From Cudoniella acicularis (lineage: Eukaryota > Ascomycota > Leotiomycetes > Helotiales > Helotiaceae), in contig JAAMPI010000052.1 of assembly GCA_013054445.1 (NCBI GenBank), forward strand, positions 16,996-80,995: DNA of 64,000 nt, in the 5' to 3' direction. Made by a program: the position numbers and the translations under genes. This document shows positions 33,233 through 44,809 of this stretch, piece by piece (positions within the stretch are counted from its first letter, which is position 1; every line of letters starts with the position of its first letter). Under the pieces are notes generated by a model, which made no database searches, had not been told where the DNA came from, and saw only the letters and a list, made by a program, of their open reading frames with translations.

Positions 33233-34169
33233 ATGTCTTCTCAACACGTCGACGATTCGGTTTTTCATCTATTCCCCCGTTTTCCTCAAGAGCTGCAGGA
33301 CCGAATATGGCAGCAAGCAATTGAGTCGATTGGCCCTCGCGCAGTAGGATTCCAAGCATTGAGCAGATTCCGGGCGAACGAAGTACCAGTAGCAAATGTC
33401 TCGAGCAGCACAATTCCAAATGTCCTTCACGCTTGCCGAGATGCTCGAAATCTAGCATTGCAACGCTGGCAGCCCTCCTTCGCCACAGAGGACCCTGCTA
33501 AGATTTACTTTGATTTTCGGTTGGATACTCTTGTGTTTTTCGTCCACGATCCTGTACTTTCTTTCGAGGATCGTGTGCGTATTTCTTCCATATAATTCCT
33601 TTGTCGCGTTTCTCTCGTCACGGATGGCCTATCTGCCAGATGCAGTTGAATCTCTTCGTTAGTACTGATCGGAAATGTTATAGAACTACGAGTACTCCTT
33701 CACCGAAATCGACCTGTTCGTCGCGTATACCGAGGCGGCAGATCGAGAGCGTCTATCGAGAATCGCCATCGACTTTCAAATTGAATACGAAAGGGAGACT
33801 TTCAGAGACGGTGGACTTTTGGCCTCGATGCTACACGATGGTATACCCAATCTCAAGGAGATTGTTCTGCTTTGCATGGACCTCGATGACTGGGAATATG
33901 ACCTCTCTGGCCGAGATCCTCGACGGCTTTCAGATCCCGCCAACACGGATATTGAATTCGTAGCTCTACAAGAGGGCGATATATTCAAGGAAGTACTGGA
34001 AGAGGAATATGGAGCATTCATCGACGAGTTCGAACGAGAAATACAACGGGCAGGTTGGAATCCCGAATTGAAATACATGAATTTCCGGAGAAAGGATCCA
34101 AACTTGAAGACAAAAAGCCTTCCTCTGAACGATGAACACCAGGAAGAGCACAGCTGCAGGCATATTTAG
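33233..34169 (+). CDS. 2EXR-domain protein (copy 1 of cluster)
   Basis: Two exons (33233-33574, 33684-34169) encode 275 aa. The N-terminal 2EXR domain is recognised by FPRFPQELQDRIWQQAI, VLHACRDARNLALQRWQ and KIYFDFRLDTLVFF. It is followed by a variable C-terminal half with ELKYMNFRRKDPN near the end. The 2EXR family is greatly expanded in filamentous ascomycetes and has no established biochemical function. The F-P-x-E-L-Q-x-I-W start recalls F-box-like modules, but that is only a resemblance. The ATG at 33233 is used because the frame upstream starts only with GTG. The intron position matches that of copy 2, just after the FDF...V motif, supporting tandem duplication. Confidence 0.85.
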
Positions 34170-34657
34170 AGGATATTCTTCTATAAATATCGTATTGAGT
34201 GTTTTAAATGCGATTTTCTTATCATTGGAATGGCATACTGCGAAAATGTCCATGTTATGGGATGACATGCATATTAACTAGTATGTTCGTATATATTTGT
34301 TCATTTTCTATGCAGCATTAGTTTGAAACAAACCCTGGAATTTGTCCATTTGGGCTATATCTTGTGTTGGCTTAGTTCTCACGAGCGATTCACTCCGAGT
34401 GGCTTCGCTATTCCGAATGCCTCTCCCAGTGTGACAGCGTACTCTCTGTTTCATTTTTGCCTGCACGAGTACCCCTCACCAAAGCTGTGCGAGGAGAGAC
34501 ACTTATACGGTATTAAACGCGTTTTCGGAAACCAAACTGGTTTGGTTGGCTGTGCCGGTTACGGTGGCACAAGTACGCCGCGACCATTAAAATTCATCAC
34601 GAGGCTTCCTTTTCTGTGAGCTTTTGCCTCACCTAAATTTTGTCAACAATCACGGCA
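34170..34657. other. Intergenic region between 2EXR copies 1 and 2
   Basis: A 488-bp stretch, presumably 3' UTR of copy 1 and promoter of copy 2. One open frame (34323-34619) looks random. Nothing else is seen. Confidence 0.4.
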
Positions 34658-35491
34658 ATGTTTCTCCCTTTCAAACGCCTTCCCCAAGAGCTCCAGGACC
34701 GTATTTGGGTTGAGGCTGTCGCTTACTTTGAGCCGTCTAGTCTAACAGAGACGCGGGTCGTTGAAATAGTGAAGTCTTACGAGAGTAGCAACGACCCCAA
34801 CTCTACTCAAGTCTCATGGACATGCACTTCTAAATGTCCCGTTCCGGGGCTGCTCCATACCTGCCGTGATTCTCGTCATATAGCATTACGGCGATGGCGG
34901 CTCTCTTTCGCCAACTCACATGCTCTCGGGCGTATATATTTCGACTTCGCCAATGACGTTCTGGTATGTGTCTTCCTTTGACCATACCTAATTACATACT
35001 TTCAATACTTACTATGATAGTGGCTGAATGGCCGAGCTCCTACCATAGAAGAGCTTGAAGAAAAGTTTGTCGGGAAAGATCGGATCTCCATCCAGAGGAT
35101 CGCCATTAATTCACGAACGCAATGGTTTTTAAGACGTACCTATTGCGATGGATGGGGCGATAGAAACCGTGGCAAGAGCTTAGCTATAGCAGTTCGACAT
35201 CTCTTCCCTGGCCTAAAGTTGCTCATTATTATGGGATATGATTACACTGGTATAGATGAGAATGGAAAAAACAGACCGACAGATGATAATTCGAAAACCC
35301 CAATGGTCCGCTTGCTCCCACCTGGAAGGGAATCGCTAGATAATCATCAGATCTTGACTGGGCCACTTATGGCAGATTTCCAGAAGGCATATTGGTACAA
35401 TAGTTTGGAGCCGCCTGATGTGCAGTATATGGATTACAAGAGGAGAGATCCAAATGGCGTGCAGCCAGAGATATATCGCCAACGGTATTGA
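34658..35491 (+). CDS. 2EXR-domain protein (copy 2 of cluster)
   Basis: Exons 34658-34963 and 35021-35491 give 258 aa. The 2EXR domain reads FKRLPQELQDRIWVEAVAYF, then PVPGLLHTCRDSRHIALRRW and RIYFDFANDVLV. The C-terminal half is diverged from copy 1 but ends with the matching VQYMDYKRRDPNG. The ATG at 34658 is the first real ATG; a TTG six codons upstream is ignored. Function is unknown. It shares intron position, domain order and terminal motif with copies 1 and 3, so the three arose by local duplication. The lineage-specific C-terminal divergence is typical of this family. Confidence 0.87.
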
Positions 35492-35927
35492 GAGTGAAGT
35501 CTATCTTGGGTTTTAGTTTTTTTTTTCGGAATAGAGCAATAAATCGACACTCTTTCTACTTTCCATCTTACCTTTTTTCAGTATCCGAGATCATAAGAAC
35601 TCGTTTACACGTATGCTGAGTACAGAGCTCTAAGGTTACTTAATAATATATCACAAAAGCAAAATCACTCACCTTCGTTGAGAGGAAATTCAAGAGGGCA
35701 TATTTCACAGGGTGAAAAAATATCATTTACTGCGATATTTGCGAGTGACTCTGGAAGAACCATTGGTGGATCAGTATTGAAATTTAGTATGCAATGCACA
35801 AATTTCATAAAGTTTCATAAAACACCACAACCAGCTCGTCATGCGGCTCAAGTCCGGGAGCTCCCCCAACCTCAGCTCTACAACCCCTCACCGTCTCCGG
35901 ATGTTCACATCCCCACAAACTTTCAAC
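35492..35927. other. Intergenic region between 2EXR copies 2 and 3
   Basis: A 436-bp stretch with a T-run near 35515-35525. It holds the 3' end of copy 2 and the former promoter of copy 3. No gene is supported. Confidence 0.4.
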
Positions 35928-36980
35928 ATGTCTACAACCACATTTCCCCACTTTAAGCGTCTCCCTCAAGAGATCCAAGACATTATCTGGGCGGAAGCTG
36001 TCAACTCAGCCGCCCCTCGCATCGTAGAATTGTGGGACGGCTAGGACAAAAGGGGACCAGATTTGGAAATTCTGCGCAATGAGCAGGGACAGCTAATTCC
36101 CACCACAGAACGTTCACTTCACCGTGTCCGATCCCAGGTCTCCTACACACCTGTCGCGAGTCTCGTCGACAAGCATTGAAGAGATGGAACTCTCCTTCGC
36201 ACATATCGGCTAGCCTGCGATAGTATTCTTTGACTTCTCTCAGGATACCCTTGTATGTGAAACCAACCCTTTCTTTCATACACCTGCGGTTTGTCACCGC
36301 TTTTCGCCAGATACTTAGTTCCTAATTTTATTGAGCAAGTTGTTCCCTCTCCACCCATACTGTTAGAAAGATTTCCGAGACGGAGAATGCTGACGTCCTG
36401 TTCTCATTAGTGGCTTGGTCTAAGCTTTGTAGACCCCTTCAAATTCAAATCTCGAGTCGAAAAGGATGATCTACTCGCCTTGCAATATGTCGCTCTCAGC
36501 CCATGGCAAATTCACTATTACGACTAGAGTAGAGATAGCTGGGGGGAACGTCCAAAGTCGACGATTTTTCACGATACCTTCAAAAACGTTAAAATCATCA
36601 CGTTAATAGGTGATGACGTAAGCTGGCGTGTGGAGAAGCGTAATGGCAAAGGACAATCTAGGAGATATTTTCCTCCAACCGTGCCTCCACTTCCAAACCC
36701 GAAGGATACCCTTATACGCGTTTATCCTGTCAAGACAAGCCCATCATCAGGGAACCAGCCTCAGAGATTCGCTTTTCGAATACTTGAAGGAATTGAGAGG
36801 GCGTATGGGCACAAGAAATGGGATTTTCCTAAGATAATACGTGTGGATTACGATAAGGTCGATCCGTCCGAGGTGGATATGGAGACAGAACCAGAGCGGC
36901 AATTCACATTTATCAGCACCCTCTTCCGCTATTTCGACTCTATTACTCCATACCAGCACTGTAATGACGTCAATAATTAA
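35928..36980 (+). pseudogene. 2EXR-domain gene, degraded (copy 3 of cluster)
   Basis: The frame starts at 35928 with MSTTTFPHFKRLPQEIQDII, clearly the 2EXR start, and reaches APRIVELWDG before a TAG at about 36042. Another frame then carries PGLLHTCRESRRQALKRW (around 36135-36190), where copy 2 has PGLLHTCRDSRHIALRRW. After a TAG the next motif is out of frame. Near the end, KIIRVDYDKVDPSEVDM (about 36828-36880) corresponds to the terminal xYMDYKRRDPN block of copies 1 and 2. Several stops and frameshifts mean it cannot encode a full protein. Order and spacing match the intact neighbours. Confidence 0.8.
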
Positions 36981-37784
36981 CTCTCCCAATAGAGTTTCTC
37001 AGTGGTGATTTTGGTCTTAGCGAATTCGGAGGGAATTCTATTGCGGCCTGGCTCTCCTTTACTCGATCACCCTACAAACATTTCTTTTTGTTCGAAGAAA
37101 TCTTTTAGATTTATTACTCTTCTTTTTTATACATGGAATTTAGATTGCACGGTTTAGACTCGGACAAATTTAGGGTTCAAACATGGGTTCTCAGGATAAC
37201 CCGGAACAGGTTGCAGGTCTTACCCGGATGGAATTTTTTCGGCAAACTTCGATTTCTTTTACATGTATCGGTGCCCGAAAATTACTGGATTTTCGTTTGT
37301 CAGATTATATTTCTTCTCTCGGTTTTGATAATTGTCCGGGAACCCTCTTGGTAGTACTTCGATTAGTCAGTCTCATATAATGGAAGATAAGAGGTCCTCT
37401 AATGTAGCGTCGCCAAAAAGCAAGGTAATAGACATTCGACGCAGCGAATTCGAAGGGGGAAAGTCCGCGGGAAATGTGCTTGGGGTATATATACCCCCCT
37501 GCTAATTCTTAATAAATCTGTTTGGTTCACTTGTCACTATTTAAACTTGAACGTTTTCTCTGAATATCAAAATCGCAAGAACTTGGCCCACTTTTTTGCC
37601 AAAGTTACACAAGCCGGAAACATCCCCGGCTCAACGGCCAACATCATCCCTTCCTGCAGCTTCCCCCCACTCTAAATTAGTCAACTGCACCCCTCACTTT
37701 TATTACTCGTTGACTTCACACCTCACAACTCGATGTCAAACCCGAAACAAATTCATCGAACTCCTATACAGAAAAAATCACAAA
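36981..37784. other. Intergenic region, 0.8 kb
   Basis: No gene is supported. GGGGTATATATACCCC at 37482-37497 is a perfect 16-bp palindrome with a TATA-like core, about 290 bp upstream of the GFA-like start codon. It might be a promoter element or chance. Confidence 0.4.
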
Positions 37785-38401
37785 ATGGAAGGTACATGCA
37801 ACTGCGGCGCCATCACAGTAAAAGTCAACGACTCGGAGCTCTTCACCAAACGCCGAGGACACATTTGTCACTGCGAGAACTGCAGGAAAACTGCAGGCTC
37901 AGGTACTTTTCTCCATCTCTTTGCCTCTCAATAGGCTATCTACCTTTTTTTCCAGAAAATAAAAGAGTTGGGTTGGCTGACAAGTAAGAAAAAAGCATTC
38001 GGCACTAACTTCCTTATCGAAAGCGAAAAAGTGCAAATCACCGGCGAGGAAAACCTAACTGAATATAAAGACTATAACACTTTGAGCGGGAATCCCGTAT
38101 TGAGGTATTTTTGTAAGACTTGTGGGAGGTAAGTCTACTCTCTTCCTTCCCTTTTATTCCTAGAACTCCCGTCACGAACCAAGTCGTGTTCCGGAAAGGT
38201 GTAAAAGCTAAGCAGAAAATTAGCCCCATTAAGGCCATGACAGTAGCTCTAGGAAAGACGGTCCTGAAACTGGGCATTTTTGATAGGATCCCGCATCCTG
38301 AGTGGGAGAGTTTTGTGGCTAAGAAGCAGGAGTGGCTTACTCCACTAGAGGGGTGCACGCAGTTTAAGACCAAGTCTGGGGGTGAGAAGATGGAGGGTTG
38401 A
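37785..38401 (+). CDS. GFA / CENP-V-domain protein (glutathione-dependent formaldehyde-activating enzyme-like)
   Basis: Exons 37785-37902, 37996-38128 and 38164-38401 encode 162 aa. The zinc-binding pattern of the GFA (Mss4-like) fold is visible: GTCNCGAITV, then HICHCENCRKTAGS, then YFCKTCGR. The splice junctions restore AGSAFGTNFLIES, a common GFA motif. Bacterial Gfa was reported to promote the glutathione-formaldehyde adduct, but fungal homologues are numerous and mostly uncharacterised, so the name is family-level only. The second intron is only 35 bp with no evident branch site, unusually short for a fungus. Reading through it gives an immediate stop, so it must be spliced if the gene works. 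Confidence 0.85.
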
Positions 38402-39047
38402 GGATTTTAGGGTGGTGGGGATGAGATGATCAGTGTGTCTGGAGTGGCTTAAGTGGATTGCAAATTGGATTTGGGAGTGCTGTTATGGTCGTGGAAGCTG
38501 AGATGAAAAGATGATTTGCATTGAATTTCATCCTGTCTTCTATGAAATACTCTTAACGATAAAAAGTTTAAAAGCTAAAAATGAACAATGCACCGAGGTA
38601 TAAAAATTTATAACAGTAATGGAAACCATTTTTGATGCCTCTATTACTTTCAGAGAATGAGACTTGATATCAGAGAGTGCTTCATATTGCGTCGTGAAGT
38701 CGGAAGAGCTGAACAGCAAACTCGCACTGGACATACAGAGGCAGATAAAAGGGAAGAAGTATTTGCGTATCAAAGGTATCTTACACAAACACGTATCTCT
38801 ATCGCGACATGCTGAATACATCCATATCTTACACTCATACCGTGACGAATTGCCTCCTCTCACCACAATATCCTTCTTCTTTCTTCCTTGGGTATCTATG
38901 TTCAAAAATATCGGCACCAGGTCTGCGGCCCTTCTCTTTCCATGCCACCTTAGCGACTCGGGTACCCCATGGCAAAAAGTTCGTATGTAGCCATAATCTG
39001 TATCCCTTCCATTCCCGATATTCAATATAAATTCCTCCAAAATACTC
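38402..39047. other. Convergent 3' intergenic region
   Basis: About 650 bp between the GFA-like gene (+) and the small membrane-protein gene (-). A long minus-strand frame (38540-39088) overlaps the end of the latter gene out of frame and looks like UTR. No gene is supported. Confidence 0.4.
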
Positions 39048-39673
39048 TCACCACCACTTCCCCAATCCCTCCTCTTCAAAACTCCCATCCTCCCTCCTTA
39101 CCTTAACCGCATACCACAACGCGCCCCAAAACGGCGACCTATCCAAATCAGCACTTTATCTCCACCAAATTTCCCTTCCTCCCCACTCCCAAAAATATTG
39201 GATTAAAGAAGAGAGAGCACTCACACAAAGGCACACAACCAAAGCAGCGTCCCAATCACACTACTGGCCTTAATAACCGGTATAACAACCGCCAAAAAAA
39301 TAACCACAAAAAACGCACTTTTCACAACCTGGAACCTATAGTATGTCGTGACGGTAAGGGCCTCCACCTTCAGCAGCCGTGCTTCGTAGATGATGCTTGT
39401 GAGCACGGCGAAGTTGCCTAGGAAGATTGGGAGGGAGAGACTATTTCATGCGCATACAGTCAGAATGGTAGCTAAGGGGAAAGGGGGAAGGAGAATATAC
39501 AAAGATAATCCGCCGCTACCGAATGCGCCTAATAGCATTATGTAAAGGAATAGCCACCCTTCAAAGAACAGCGTCGTGCCAAATTGCAGTATCCAAAGAA
39601 GGGTGAGCAGGTAATCGTTCAGACGGGACGAACCGCCGTTGGTAAAGGACTCATCGCCGAGTCGGATGGGCAT
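39048..39673 (-). CDS. Small four-helix membrane protein of unknown function
   Basis: Three exons on the minus strand (39673-39501, 39440-39225, 39153-39048) encode 164 aa. I do not recognise the family. The N-terminus MPIRLGDESFTNGGSSRLND is polar. Four hydrophobic segments follow: LLTLLWILQFGTTLFF, WLFLYIMLLGAF running through the splice into LSLPIFLGNFAVLTSIIY, SAFFVVIFLAVVIPVI, and SSVIGTLLWLCAFV. It ends in a polar, charged tail RREDGSFEEEGLGKWW. The introns (60 and 71 bp) are GT-AG and phase-consistent, with a strong GTGAGT donor for the second. The total of 495 coding bases is divisible by three, which supports the model. It lies between GFA-like and RGP1 genes, with no functional hint from context. 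Confidence 0.65.
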
Positions 39674-40211
39674 CTTGAGACTCCTTTCTTTTGCAGAAGA
39701 AAAATAAAGATTTTGGAATGATACAAAGTGGTTGTAAAGAAAATAGCGAGCGTGGAGAAGTGAGGGACTTGGCTGTCGATATCGTGAAAGACGAGATGAT
39801 GTTGGGTTGGTGCCTGGCTGCGAAATTAAAACTGAATCCTCAGCCCCGCGCCTCGCATGGGTGGCTTGCACTTTGCAGGGTTTCAACAGCGCGATCGTGA
39901 ACCCCTGCTTTACGGATAGGTGGCCGAACTGTTTCGGAGCCATTTGATCGACAGATTTGGGAAAAAGGGGAGGGGGAGGGGGGACACGAATTTAAAGGGG
40001 GAATATGTACCAGACTCGCTTAACGCAAAACGCCCCCTAAAACCTCCAAAAACCTAAAAGAAATATATGAAATCAAAGTGATGTTTTGCAAATAAACGCC
40101 ATAAATGAACCTTGTAGACACTATGAATTTTGTAAATGCGGGCTCTATATACCAAACGCCGCCCCAGATGCCCACCAGGCCCTTCCCATTCCAAAGAGGT
40201 CTGCCTGCCTA
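39674..40211. other. Intergenic region upstream of the membrane-protein gene
   Basis: A 538-bp stretch that is the promoter of the small membrane protein gene (-) and the 3' UTR of RGP1 (-). A purine-rich G-run tract lies at 39960-39985. No gene is visible. Confidence 0.4.
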
Positions 40212-42758
40212 TTATACAACAAGTCCATCTGCGGGAGCTTCATCTCGCTCCATATTCCCCGCCAAAGCGCCATACACCCTGATAGGAACCGCTATTTCAA
40301 AGCTCTCGCATTCTAGTACCTCTGCAGATGCGAGTACAACCCCTCTATCGTCCCTAGATATCTCTTCTAAAAGGTCTTCCTTGACAGGCATCACCTCGTT
40401 GTCTCCAAAACTGAGTTGAGGAGTAACAAATTCTATTCGTATGCGCCAATCCAGACTGACTCCGCTGGTGATGAACTCCGGTGTTGCTGAAATTGGGATC
40501 GTTGGGGAGAATACAATTCTTCTCGAGAAAAGTGTGGATTCTGAATGAGAAACGTGAACTTTCCTCGTCACTCGAAGTATGCTAGCTTCTGAACGCAACG
40601 CAATGGAATTATCGACCTTTTCGGATGTTTCCAATGCCATGTGAACAGCGTAAGAGGGTATTTCAGCGCCTGTGAAGTCAATCGCCGCTGTTATGGTCTC
40701 GCCTAATCGATAAGCCGGTCTTGCAAGCATAATAACAGCAACTCGCTTCCCACTACGTGCAATTTCAAACCTGTTGGCGCTTTGCTGCGATTCTGTTGTT
40801 GTATTACTTCGCAGGATAGCCATATCTATAGCATCCTTCGCGGTTGATGGCTCTTCAATCGACGACTGACGACGGTCCCGTCTCTTTTCTGTTGGGGATA
40901 ATAACCCGAGGCTCGAATTCTCCCGTGGCCTGGCGAGGAGCTCATCCACGTATGATAGGAAGTCATCCAATGTCGATTCATTAGGCTTTGATTTTGTCTT
41001 AACTTCGAGGTCTTTTGAAGATTCCGAATTTGAGCTGAGTGGAGTTTCAAGAACTTTAACGCGGGCTTGGTCTCGAAGAATGATATAGGGCGACATTAAA
41101 TCGTGGCCTAAAAGCTCCCCATGGTTGTTCACGCTGCCCAAAATCCGAAATGGGACTTCAACGGACTTGACTTGCTGTTCTTTGGCACCGCCAGGCCTTT
41201 GAGTGCCGATAACGAGCTTATAAGAAATTTTGATGGCCTTGCCACGATGACTGGGCGGTAAACCTCGAGGAAGTTTGAAGGCATATTTGAAGCTCCTGCT
41301 TTCTCCAGGTGCCAATTTAAGGTCGACAAATAAAATAGATTGTGGAGTCGAAAGAAGCGGTATCGATCGGGAGCTTGCAATTCCTCGCATATCTTTGATG
41401 CTGCTGAGTTCACCACCTCCAAGAAGACCACCAATTGACTCCCCAATATTACCCCACCCAAACCCACGAAGAAGACCACTGTCTCTTTTAGTTTCAACGC
41501 CGATTACACCACCACCTTGACCTCCAACGGCGCCTTTTCGTTTAACTTCTTCGAAAGGTGCTTGACTGATTAGAGATCCATCCAAAGTAAATGACCCGTG
41601 GATTTGGGCATAGCCCATCATTAAAGTCTCCGGGGGTCGATGGTGATTCACAGGAACTAAACTTGAAGGTTTTCTTAAATGACCTTGATACAGGGGTATC
41701 CGTCCAGATTGCTGAGGCACATATTCAGATGCCAGAGTTTCTGTCGAGTTATTGCTCAGGGAATAGAATTCGCCGCTACTTCGGGGTGTGCCTAACACAC
41801 TGGATGGTGAAATAACTCTGGCAGTGGCAGCCGGCGCTGCTTGATCGGACATTCCAGAAATTGACTCTCTAGATCTTGGAGAAAGTAACTGAGCATTATC
41901 CTGAAAATTGCGGTGTCCCCTTCCATTAAAATGGTCCAATGCTCTGTGATCTGCCGAGGGCAATGCGGTCGTTGGGAATTTGAAGCCATGTTCAAAGGTG
42001 TCGGAAGGTTTTCGACTCGTGGATGGAGATCCTGAAAGATTTGGCGTGCTCGGCGCTGTTTGTATACCCAACTGGCGTTTGGGGATTCTTTCAGGAAGAT
42101 TATGCTCCTTGCCAACAGGTGAAAATGAAGATACTAAAAGAGGAGACGGTTGGGTGGTAGAGCGCTGACCCATTGGAGCTATCTAGATCAGAGAAAATCC
42201 CAAAACTTGATGTACGTATAACATACCAGAAGGAGGACCACCATTGACACCATGTCTGCGGGGGACTATTTGCAGACTCGCCGAGCGACCATGGCCTTTT
42301 GATATCCGCGGGCGCTCCGTTGTACTCCCGTTTGCACTTATATCCCCCACAACACTACTTTCAGGACCTCCAATAGATATGATGGAAACAGAACGTTTAT
42401 GAGCCTTCCCTTCTTTCGGAGTGCTGACTGGGGGCCCATTCCAAGTCTCGGACGAAGGCTGTGATCGTCCTAAACCCGTAGGAACATTGAGGGAAAGAGT
42501 AGTTCGGTGGCCTCTGGTTGGCCGTGTGGCTCGAGGACTTGCGACAGAGCCATTCTTGGTCTGCGAGGGTGGTTTCCTATGCCTATCTCCTCCCGGCGTG
42601 AAGCCATTCGCAGATGACGGATGTAACGATGATCGCGAAGGCGCAGGAGGGGTAGCAATATTTTTAAAGGTGATTTCGCATTCGACTTCCTCACCAGCAA
42701 AGACCGTCTGTTCTGTCCACTGTACGAAGACCCGGATGTTAGTCCATGGCGTAGACAT
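40212..42758 (-). CDS. RGP1: Rgp1, subunit of the Ric1-Rgp1 guanine-nucleotide exchange factor
   Basis: Exons 42758-42227 and 42178-40212 (48-bp intron) encode 832 aa. The start is MSTPWTNIRVFVQWTEQTVF AGEEVECEITF, an arrestin-like first strand set. A long low-complexity Ser/Pro/Arg-rich insert of roughly 270 residues follows, as in filamentous-fungal Rgp1. The Rgp1 domain then reads FVDLKLAPGESRSFKYAFKL, PRGLPPSHRGKAIKISYKLV, VEVPFRILGSVN, and the C-terminal arrestin-like half includes AVIMLARPAYRLGETITAAI. In yeast Rgp1 pairs with Ric1 to activate the Rab6-type GTPase Ypt6 at the Golgi for retrograde and endosome-to-Golgi traffic. I use the ATG at 42758; the frame extends upstream only via TTG. 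Divergent from MOB1. Confidence 0.92.
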
Positions 42759-43315
42759 GTCGTGGACAAGGTGATTCAAACTGCTCCATCTGCTCGAAAG
42801 ATATCGGTGCTGCTAGTCATGGAAGCAGTAAAAGAATTGCCAATGAATAGCATGGGGCAACCAGCATGATGAAAGAAAATTGTGGGAGTGGGCGAGGCGG
42901 CGCGTGGAATCTCTAATTCTGTAGAAGTCGGTCCCTGAAGCGTGCAGACAGAGAGGTGTGAGGTTAGCCTCGCCGGATGCGGGCTTAATGAGTAAAGTTC
43001 GCTCAGCCAACCAACGAACGCGGACGAAAGTAAACAAGCCAGGAAAGCTCGACATCATCGCTCTTTGAATTTCGACTTCATCCTCGTTCTTTGAATCTCG
43101 CACAGCTCATTCTCGCCCTCACAATTGCTGAGCTGCTGCAGAGGCACGTCGAATCTTTGGATCGAGCAAGAATTACTAGAGTACGTTAGAACCCCGCACA
43201 CAATCGTCACTATGCTAACGGGAGGAATGTAAGGTGCTCTGCAAACTGAGTCCTCAATAGAAAGCACGATGACTTCCTTCATCACCACTGTGTTAGTCCC
43301 CCCGAGCATATATTT
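42759..43315. promoter_or_regulatory. Divergent promoter region between RGP1 and MOB1
   Basis: A 557-bp non-coding segment between the start codons of RGP1 (-) and MOB1 (+). No distinct known motif was identified. It may hold non-coding upstream exons of either gene. Confidence 0.45.
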
Positions 43316-44280
43316 ATGGCGTCCTTCCTCCAATTCCTGAGTCCTCGGGCGGCAAAAGTCCTGTCGCCCGTATGCACCCTTACACAATCCACGTCTTCAA
43401 TGTCAATCTCCCGGAGCTGTTTATACAATAATGACGACCCTTTCATTCGGCCCCCTGAAGAAGCACATGTATCACCTTACTCACAAAAAGGATTTGATAG
43501 CAATCAACGTACGCGGAACCAATTCAGACCACGAAATGCTACGAAGGGCACAACTAGCTATCAACTACGACAATATGCGGAGGCTACATTGGGAGGAGGC
43601 AGTTTGAAGAAGATCGTTAAACTTCCGGAAGGCGAGGATGAGAACGAATGGCTAGCAGTTAACAGTAAGGTCTACCTGGAATATTGCAACAACGAATACT
43701 TATGCAGACCCAGTGGTGGATTTCTATAACCACATAAATCTTCTGTATGGATCGATTACAGAATTCTGCTCCCCACAATCTTGCCCTGAAATGAAAGCAA
43801 CGGATGAGTGCGTCCAATGGTCCACATTTATGTGAAAACTGCTAATAAGTGACAGGTTTGAATATCTCTGGCAGGATTCCGAGAAATTCAAACGGCCTAC
43901 CAAGATGCCGGCGCCAACCTATATTGAACACTTGATGGGTTGGGTTCAGAGCAATATTGACAATGAGGCTGTCTTCCCCAGCAGAATTGGTAATCCAAGC
44001 AAAAATTAGTTCCAAATCCAGTTGTTGACATTTATTAGGTGTTCCCTTTCCAAAATCATTTCCCAGCATGATCCGGCAGGTTTTCAAGCGCATGTACCGT
44101 GTTTACGCGCACATATACTGCCACCACTATCCTGTGATCCGGGAACTAGGCCTTGAAGCTCATCTCAATACCAGCTTCAAGCATTACGTTCTTTTCATTG
44201 ATGAGCACAATCTTGCTAGTGGGAAAGACTTCTGGGGACCGCTTGGTGATCTTGTTGATAGCATGCTCAGAAGTGATTGA
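43316..44280 (+). CDS. MOB1: Mob1/phocein-family kinase activator
   Basis: Exons 43316-43664, 43714-43807, 43856-43989 and 44039-44280 encode 272 aa. An N-terminal extension of about 80 residues precedes the Mob domain: [103 protein letters not shown] and [17 protein letters not shown]. The Cys and His residues in EFCSPQSC and HIYCHHY bind zinc. Mob1 activates NDR/LATS-type kinases (Dbf2 and Cot1 relatives) in the septation/mitotic-exit pathway. The first acceptor is ambiguous: AG at 43713 gives VNMVDFYN, AG at 43707 gives VNNPVVDFYN. I prefer the first. The ATG at 43316 is in frame with the domain and starts [12 protein letters not shown], similar to other Mob1 starts. Confidence 0.94.
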
Positions 44281-44809
44281 TTGTACAGGTTACGATTAAT
44301 GAGCTGACATGTGGGGAGTCTTACGGCGTTGGGGTCTGGCTGCGGTCTTTGGAGGAGGTCTTTTAGGACAGGTTGGTATCATGCCATGATACCACGAGGA
44401 TATGGCAATGGCAATGAGATTAGAGCTTACCGAGGAATGGTAGATGCCAGCAATCACAGGACATTCATGATGTCAAAATTGCACTTTCCAATCCGTACCA
44501 AGTGCATAGTAACTATCTTAACAAAATGACATGACCGGATGTAGGGCTGGTAGTAATATGAGAGAGCAGATTACGGATTTTAAATTAACGGAAGACATTC
44601 AAGGTCGTAGGACCAAATATTTCGGTTTAGAGACCTTTAGATCGAGTGGTTTTGTTCCGCAACATGAAAAAGCATCGATCACGTGCTTGGTATTTCTCTT
44701 CTGCACGTGATCTGAAGAAGCTTTTGCCGAGCTCCAAGCAACCTCGAATTTGAACGACTCCTCACAGCTTCCATATCTCCCCTCAGCATCCCAATTGACA
44801 AGGCCCATC
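44281..44809. other. Intergenic region, ATP5 promoter
   Basis: A 529-bp segment between MOB1 and ATP5. Near 44680-44710 CACGTG-type E-box motifs occur twice (ATCACGTGCTT and GCACGTGATC), in inverted arrangement. They could bind bHLH factors and lie about 100-130 bp upstream of the ATP5 start. No gene is seen. Confidence 0.5.
44678..44710. promoter_or_regulatory. Pair of CACGTG E-boxes upstream of ATP5
   Basis: Two CACGTG hexamers lie about 26 bp apart, flanked as ATCACGTG and CACGTGAT, so they form an inverted pair. CACGTGAT/ATCACGTG is the extended site bound by Cbf1- and SREBP-type fungal bHLH proteins. Regulation is inferred from motif only. Confidence 0.45.

Noticed and set aside
38540..39088. 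182-codon minus-strand open frame
   Set aside because: It overlaps the last exon of the small membrane protein in a different frame, lacks domain-like composition and its start has no promoter context. The exon model ending GLGKWW is phase-consistent.
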